DNA from: Fervidobacterium sp. UBA5837
GTDB lineage: Bacteria; Thermotogota; Thermotogae; Thermotogales; Fervidobacteriaceae
Length of the DNA: 64,000 nt
Direction: 5' to 3'
Assembly (NCBI GenBank): GCA_002432805.1
Contig: DJGV01000010.1
Span: forward strand, 127,571-191,570
This document shows positions 60,632-64,000 of the stretch, in pieces. Under the pieces are notes generated by a model. It ran no database searches. It was not told where the DNA came from and was given only the letters and a program-made list of their open reading frames with translations. How positions within the stretch are numbered: the first letter of the stretch is position 1; every line of letters starts with the position of its first letter. The translations under genes and the position numbers were made by a program.

Positions 60632-61395
60632 AGTATGATCCTCCAAACAACCGCTACAATAAAGGCCACATAGAGTGATATTTTGATCCACCTATCCGTC
60701 TTAGTCTCTAGAATTTGCCTAACGAACGTCCTTTTGCCTTCCACACCAAATCCCCTTATTTCAATTGCCATTGCCCGCTCTCTTGCCTCGACAAGTGAGT
60801 TGAGTACGAGTGGACCAAGTAGTGCAAAAAATGCACTAAACCTCTGAAAAAGATTACCTTCCGTTTCAAGGCCACGAGACCTTTGCGCATCTGTTATCGT
60901 AGAAGTGGTTGAGAGCATCTGTGGTATGATTTGGAGCACCGATGCTAAGACGTATCCAAACCTCGGCGATAGACCTTTCTGCACCAAGTTGTCTACAAGG
61001 TCTGAAGGACGCGTTGTGAGTATAAGGACACCAAAAGAAATTATCATATTCACAACACGTACGATGAGTAATAGAGAATAAAGGAGACCTTCCTTGTAGA
61101 ACGTAAGTCCCCACAATTTGAATGCTGGAGTTACATTCTGTCTGTAGAAAAGCCCTTGGATTATCACCATCGATAGTAAGACGATCAACACCACGTTGAG
61201 CAGTAGCAACATCCTCTTAAAAACCTTTGCTGAGATCGCGAGTAACAGCGAAAATGCAACAAAAACTGCTCCCACCGTTATCGATGGGAACAGGAATGTT
61301 ATCACTATTGAAATGAGTGCATACAGCAATTTTGCTATTGGTTCAAGTTTGTGTATGAATGTATCATTTTCAACGTATAGGCTCAGTACCCTCAC
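60619..61395 (-). CDS. ECF transporter transmembrane protein EcfT
   Basis: 258 residues from GTG 61395, with AAAGGAG upstream. Five to six helices (KLLYALISIVITFLFPSIT, MLLLLNVVLIVLLSMVII). The two cytoplasmic coupling motifs of EcfT are visible: DAQRSRGLETEG (about 170) and RERAMAIEIRGFG (about 205), which grip the two ATPases. Joins the S component to the motor. Confidence 0.92.
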   Translation of the reverse strand: MRVLSLYVENDTFIHKLEPIAKLLYALISIVITFLFPSITVGAVFVAFSLLLAISAKVFKRMLLLLNVVLIVLLSMVIIQGLFYRQNVTPAFKLWGLTFYKEGLLYSLLLIVRVVNMIISFGVLILTTRPSDLVDNLVQKGLSPRFGYVLASVLQIIPQMLSTTSTITDAQRSRGLETEGNLFQRFSAFFALLGPLVLNSLVEARERAMAIEIRGFGVEGKRTFVRQILETKTDRWIKISLYVAFIVAVVWRIILWAM

Positions 61396-61400
61396 AAAAA

Positions 61401-61976
61401 CTACTCTTCTCCTTTGAATGTGTATACCAGAGTCTTTGGAAGCACCTTAAATATACCGAACGTGATGAACACGCATAATACTTTGTCAACAAGGTCCACT
61501 ACAATTTCGTCGAAGAACGAAGAAACCCAAATGCCTACGTTCTTTGATTGTAAGAATGCAAAGAGCGCATCTCCCCAGACGTTACCCGTTTGTCCTCCCC
61601 AGAATACCACGTTGATCGGAACGGATATCACAGTAGCAACGAGTGCTACTATCAGACCACTCAAAAGCGTTCTGAATGAATTGTTGAACATCTTTGCCTT
61701 CGCAAGAAAACCAACCGAGATACCGATACCTATGCTAGTCAATGCATAGACAAACGATATTGGGTCTGTTGTCAAACCGTAGATTATGTTGTTTATCGCA
61801 CCACTTATAGCACCGACGATTGGACCCGCAAGTACGGCAGAAAGCATCGTTCCTATGGAATCGAGCCAAAGAGGAAGCTTTAGAGCAGATGCAAAGAGTT
61901 TACCTGCATAGTTTATACCCACCGCAACAGGAATAAGTACCAAAATAGCCGTCGTTAACTTAGAGTTTTTCGCCAT
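61401..61976 (-). CDS. ECF transporter substrate-binding (S) component, substrate unknown
   Basis: 191 residues, six helices, GGGGAGGG before the ATG. LTTAILVLIPVAVGINYAGKLFASALKLPLWLDSIGTMLSAVLAGPIVGAISGAINNIIYG is the pattern of an S component (read in pieces), with the AxxxA-like faces that contact EcfT. The Trp-rich loop VFWGGQTGNVWGDALF probably lines the pocket. It does not look like RibU, ThiT or BioY, so the vitamin cannot be named. First gene of the four-gene ECF operon, implying a dedicated transporter. Confidence 0.82.
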   Translation of the reverse strand: MAKNSKLTTAILVLIPVAVGINYAGKLFASALKLPLWLDSIGTMLSAVLAGPIVGAISGAINNIIYGLTTDPISFVYALTSIGIGISVGFLAKAKMFNNSFRTLLSGLIVALVATVISVPINVVFWGGQTGNVWGDALFAFLQSKNVGIWVSSFFDEIVVDLVDKVLCVFITFGIFKVLPKTLVYTFKGEE

Positions 61977-62048
61977 GTACAGTCCCTCCCCATCCAGTAT
62001 GTTTAAAACTTTTTACTTTCGATTTTTCCACACATATGCCCCACTGAA

Positions 62049-62057
62049 TTTATTATA
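62049..62057 (-). promoter_or_regulatory. Extended -10 promoter of the ECF operon
   Basis: Minus strand TATAAT (62052-62057) preceded by TGA; about 75 bases before the S-component start. No known riboswitch pattern is visible in the leader. Confidence 0.45.
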
Positions 62058-62120
62058 TCATACGAATTCACAAACTAAAGATTGAAATTTGATTTTTCCT
62101 ATTCACAAGTATTGATAGTA

Positions 62121-62148
62121 TGTTATAATACAATTAGGTATGACTAAT
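62121..62148 (+). promoter_or_regulatory. suf promoter with adjoining inverted repeat
   Basis: Extended -10 TGTTATAAT (TATAAT at 62124-62129), followed at 62133-62148 by ATTAG-GTATGA-CTAAT, a perfect 5-bp inverted repeat across the likely start point. An Rrf2-type (IscR/SufR-like) regulator site is possible. Confidence 0.5.
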
Positions 62149-62225
62149 AAGAAATATTTTTACAAAGATAGTGGAATGTATAGAATGATTAGGCAGATTT
62201 AGAATAGATATGGGAGGCGAGGTAC

Positions 62226-63011
62226 ATGTTGTTGGAAGTAAAGAATTTGTACGCAAAGTTGTCTGAAAATCAGGAAGCGGAAAAGATGATATTGAAGGGT
62301 GTAAATTTGGCGATTGCTCCGGGCGAGGTACATGTAATAATGGGGCCGAATGGTTCTGGGAAATCAACACTTGCGAATGTGATAATGGGAAATCCGAGAT
62401 ACACGGTTGTTTCAGGCGACATTCTGTTTGAAGGTGAATCTATAATCAATCTGAGAACGGATGAAAGAGCGCAGAAGGGCATAATGATGACGTTCCAAAA
62501 TCCGTATGAAATTGAAGGTGTCAAGCTTGATCAGCTGCTATTTACCGCATACAGAAAATTGCATGGCGAGGATAAGACGTTTTTCCAGCTCGATAAAGAG
62601 ATGAAAAAGTTGGTCGACGATGTTGTATTGCCACACGAGTTTTTGGAAAGGTTCGTAAATTTGGGCTTTTCTGGTGGTGAACGGAAGAAAGGTGAGATAC
62701 TACAAGCGAGATTCTTGAGACCGAAATTGCTGATTTTGGATGAGATAGATTCTGGACTCGATGTCGATGCATTGAGGATCGTTGCATCTCAGATCAACGA
62801 GATAAGGAAGGAAGGTACATCACTGCTCATAATCACACACTATGCGAGAATTTTGAATTATCTCGATGTTGATAAAGTACACGTGTACGTCAGCGGAAAG
62901 GTAGCAATGACTGGTGATAAGAGCTTGGCATACGAGGTTGAGGAAACTGGGTATGCGATAGTAAACGGCGAACATGGCGTTTCAGATCTCTCAAAGGATT
63001 CTTCAAAGTGA
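62226..63011 (+). CDS. sufC: Fe-S cluster assembly ATPase SufC
   Basis: 261 residues, GGGAGGCGAGG upstream of the ATG. SufC is the cytoplasmic ATPase that works with SufB (and SufD) to build Fe-S clusters. Walker A GPNGSGKST, LRTDERAQKGIMMTFQNPYEIEGVKL (SufC-type Q-loop), signature FSGGERKK, ILDEIDSGLDVDAL (Walker B with the SufC DEIDSGLD) and LLIITHYARIL are all present. First gene of a suf operon read off the window edge. Confidence 0.97.
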   Translation: MLLEVKNLYAKLSENQEAEKMILKGVNLAIAPGEVHVIMGPNGSGKSTLANVIMGNPRYTVVSGDILFEGESIINLRTDERAQKGIMMTFQNPYEIEGVKLDQLLFTAYRKLHGEDKTFFQLDKEMKKLVDDVVLPHEFLERFVNLGFSGGERKKGEILQARFLRPKLLILDEIDSGLDVDALRIVASQINEIRKEGTSLLIITHYARILNYLDVDKVHVYVSGKVAMTGDKSLAYEVEETGYAIVNGEHGVSDLSKDSSK

Positions 63012-63026
63012 GAGTAGGTGAGCATT

Positions 63027-64000
63027 GTGGAACTAAATGAGTTGTTGTACGAACTGAAGAAGAAAGAGGAATTCGAGTTAAAAGTTGATGTGAAGCCTGA
63101 GATGAAGTTACCTGCAGGTTTGAATAAGGAATTGATATATGAAATTTCAGCCGCGAAGAATGAACCTGCTTGGATGACTGAGCATAGGATAAAATCATTC
63201 GAGATATTTGAGAAATGGCACGAACCAAATTGGGGTGTTGAGCGAAATGAATTAGATCTGTCGAAAATCATACCATATGTGAAACCTAATGCAAAAAGGA
63301 CTAATAACTGGGAAGAAGTACCGGAGGAAATCAAGGTTGCATTCGATAAACTTGGCATTCCAGAAGCAGAGAGAAAGTATCTGGCCGGTGTTGGTGCACA
63401 GTTCGATTCTGAAATGATATACAAGAATATAAAGGAAGAATTGAAAAAACTTGGTATCTTATTCATCGATATAGAAACTGCCGTAAAAGAGTACCCTGAT
63501 CTCGTGAAACAGTATTTCATGAAGCTCGTACCACCAACGGATAACAAGTATGCAGCACTACACGGTGCTTTATGGAGCGGTGGTACGTTCCTTTACGTAC
63601 CAAAGGGCGTGAAAGTGCCACTCCCATTGCAATCTTATTTCTTGTTCGGTAATCCCGGCGGTGGACAGTTCGAACATACTGTGATCATCGCCGACGAAGG
63701 TAGTGAGGTAACTTACATAGAGGGTTGTACTGCCCCTAAGTACGATGTTGTTAACTTGCATGTCGGTACGGTCGAGGTTTATGTCAACAAAGGTGCAAAG
63801 TTGAAGTATCTCACGATGCAAAACTGGAGTAAGAATATGTTCAATCTCGAAATCAAGCGTGCAATAACAGAAGAAGACGCGGTTATGACTTGGGTATCTG
63901 GGTCTTTTGGAAGCTATAAGACGATGGTTTATCCTGCAACGATACTCAAAGGCGACAATTCCGTATCCGACAACATATCGATCTCATTTGCAGGACCAGG
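63027..64000 (+). CDS. sufB: Fe-S cluster scaffold SufB, N-terminal part (cut by window edge)
   Basis: Starts at GTG 63027 with AGGTGAG just upstream, 15 bases after sufC; 324 codons are inside the window. Seen: NEPAWMTEHRIKSFEIFEKW, FDKLGIPEAERKYLAGVGAQFDSEMIY, KLVPPTDNKYAALHGALWSGGTFLYVPKGVKVPLPLQSYF, and EGSEVTYIEGCTAP, all SufB signatures (read in parts); the missing C-terminal third holds the cluster Cys and the SufC-binding part. SufB holds the nascent Fe-S cluster in the SufBC(D) complex. Further suf genes probably follow. Confidence 0.96.
   Translation, partial: MELNELLYELKKKEEFELKVDVKPEMKLPAGLNKELIYEISAAKNEPAWMTEHRIKSFEIFEKWHEPNWGVERNELDLSKIIPYVKPNAKRTNNWEEVPEEIKVAFDKLGIPEAERKYLAGVGAQFDSEMIYKNIKEELKKLGILFIDIETAVKEYPDLVKQYFMKLVPPTDNKYAALHGALWSGGTFLYVPKGVKVPLPLQSYFLFGNPGGGQFEHTVIIADEGSEVTYIEGCTAPKYDVVNLHVGTVEVYVNKGAKLKYLTMQNWSKNMFNLEIKRAITEEDAVMTWVSGSFGSYKTMVYPATILKGDNSVSDNISISFAGP

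Noticed and set aside
1..64000. tRNA or rRNA genes, CRISPR arrays, insertion sequences and prophage genes.
   Set aside because: No cloverleaf-like sequence, no regularly spaced direct repeats of CRISPR size, and no transposase or integrase motifs were seen on either strand.

Overview
The window looks like a chromosomal segment of a thermophilic, anaerobic, sugar-fermenting bacterium of the Thermotogales, most likely Fervidobacterium or a close relative. This is an inference from gene content: a Thermotoga-type self-cleaving SpeD with its processing residues at positions 62/63, 68 and 83; FAD-dependent ThyX instead of ThyA; a K+-dependent, probably Na+-pumping membrane pyrophosphatase; SufC-SufB in that order; and a large beta-glucan uptake locus with family-1 sugar ABC transporters. 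Genes are tightly packed, often overlap by 1-40 bases, and use strong GGAGG ribosome sites, sometimes with GTG or TTG starts. No tRNA, rRNA, insertion sequence, prophage or CRISPR array was seen.

Layout. 1-9.0 kb: the 3' end of one membrane pyrophosphatase gene, a GNAT acetyltransferase, CYTH and CapA proteins, a zinc carboxypeptidase-like protein, a YfcC-type carrier, and a two-gene operon of a second pyrophosphatase with a very divergent phosphofructokinase. 9.0-19.7 kb: an unbroken minus-strand housekeeping run (queuosine-precursor transporter, lipoyl transferase, RsmI, RsmD, DUF47, lipase, lipoprotein, RNase HII, ThyX, DRTGG protein, FolD, YajC-SecD-SecF). 19.7-24.6 kb: spermidine synthesis (SpeD, SpeE) with an XRE-cupin regulator, an AhpD-like protein behind a clear promoter/operator, a phospholipase C-like exoenzyme, and a wrecked Wzz/tyrosine-kinase gene. 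24.8-33.7 kb: a complete Opp/Dpp-type ABC transporter (binding protein, two permeases, two ATPases) facing a proA-proB-proC proline operon.

35.6-54.0 kb: about 18.5 kb of minus-strand genes forming one beta-glucan (laminarin-like) utilisation locus. In transcription order these are a ROK regulator, a GH30 glycosidase, a conventional sugar-binding protein, a 979-residue membrane-anchored binding protein, a permease pair, an NHL-TPR-YIP1 membrane protein, a DUF5696 protein, a second permease pair, GH16 laminarinase and GH3 beta-glucosidase. It has four permease subunits but no ATPase. 54.6-58.9 kb: secreted small proteins, Nudix, an RluB-type pseudouridine synthase and an orphan PotD. 58.9-62.0 kb: an ECF transporter (EcfS, EcfT, EcfA, EcfA'). 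62.2-64.0 kb: sufC and the start of sufB.

The most notable non-coding signal is a 63-bp sequence present twice (35530-35592 and 55262-55324, 52/63 identical by eye, no gaps). It carries four boxes (TAAG on the minus strand; the outermost is CTGA/TCAG at the first site) at exact 11-bp spacing plus a conserved promoter-like end. It resembles a response-regulator-activated promoter. One copy sits before a secreted protein. The other appears to drive a short RNA with a C-rich stretch that ends at a perfect terminator hairpin. The second most interesting item is the phosphofructokinase paralogue with a rebuilt phosphate-donor site, co-transcribed with a pyrophosphate-driven ion pump.
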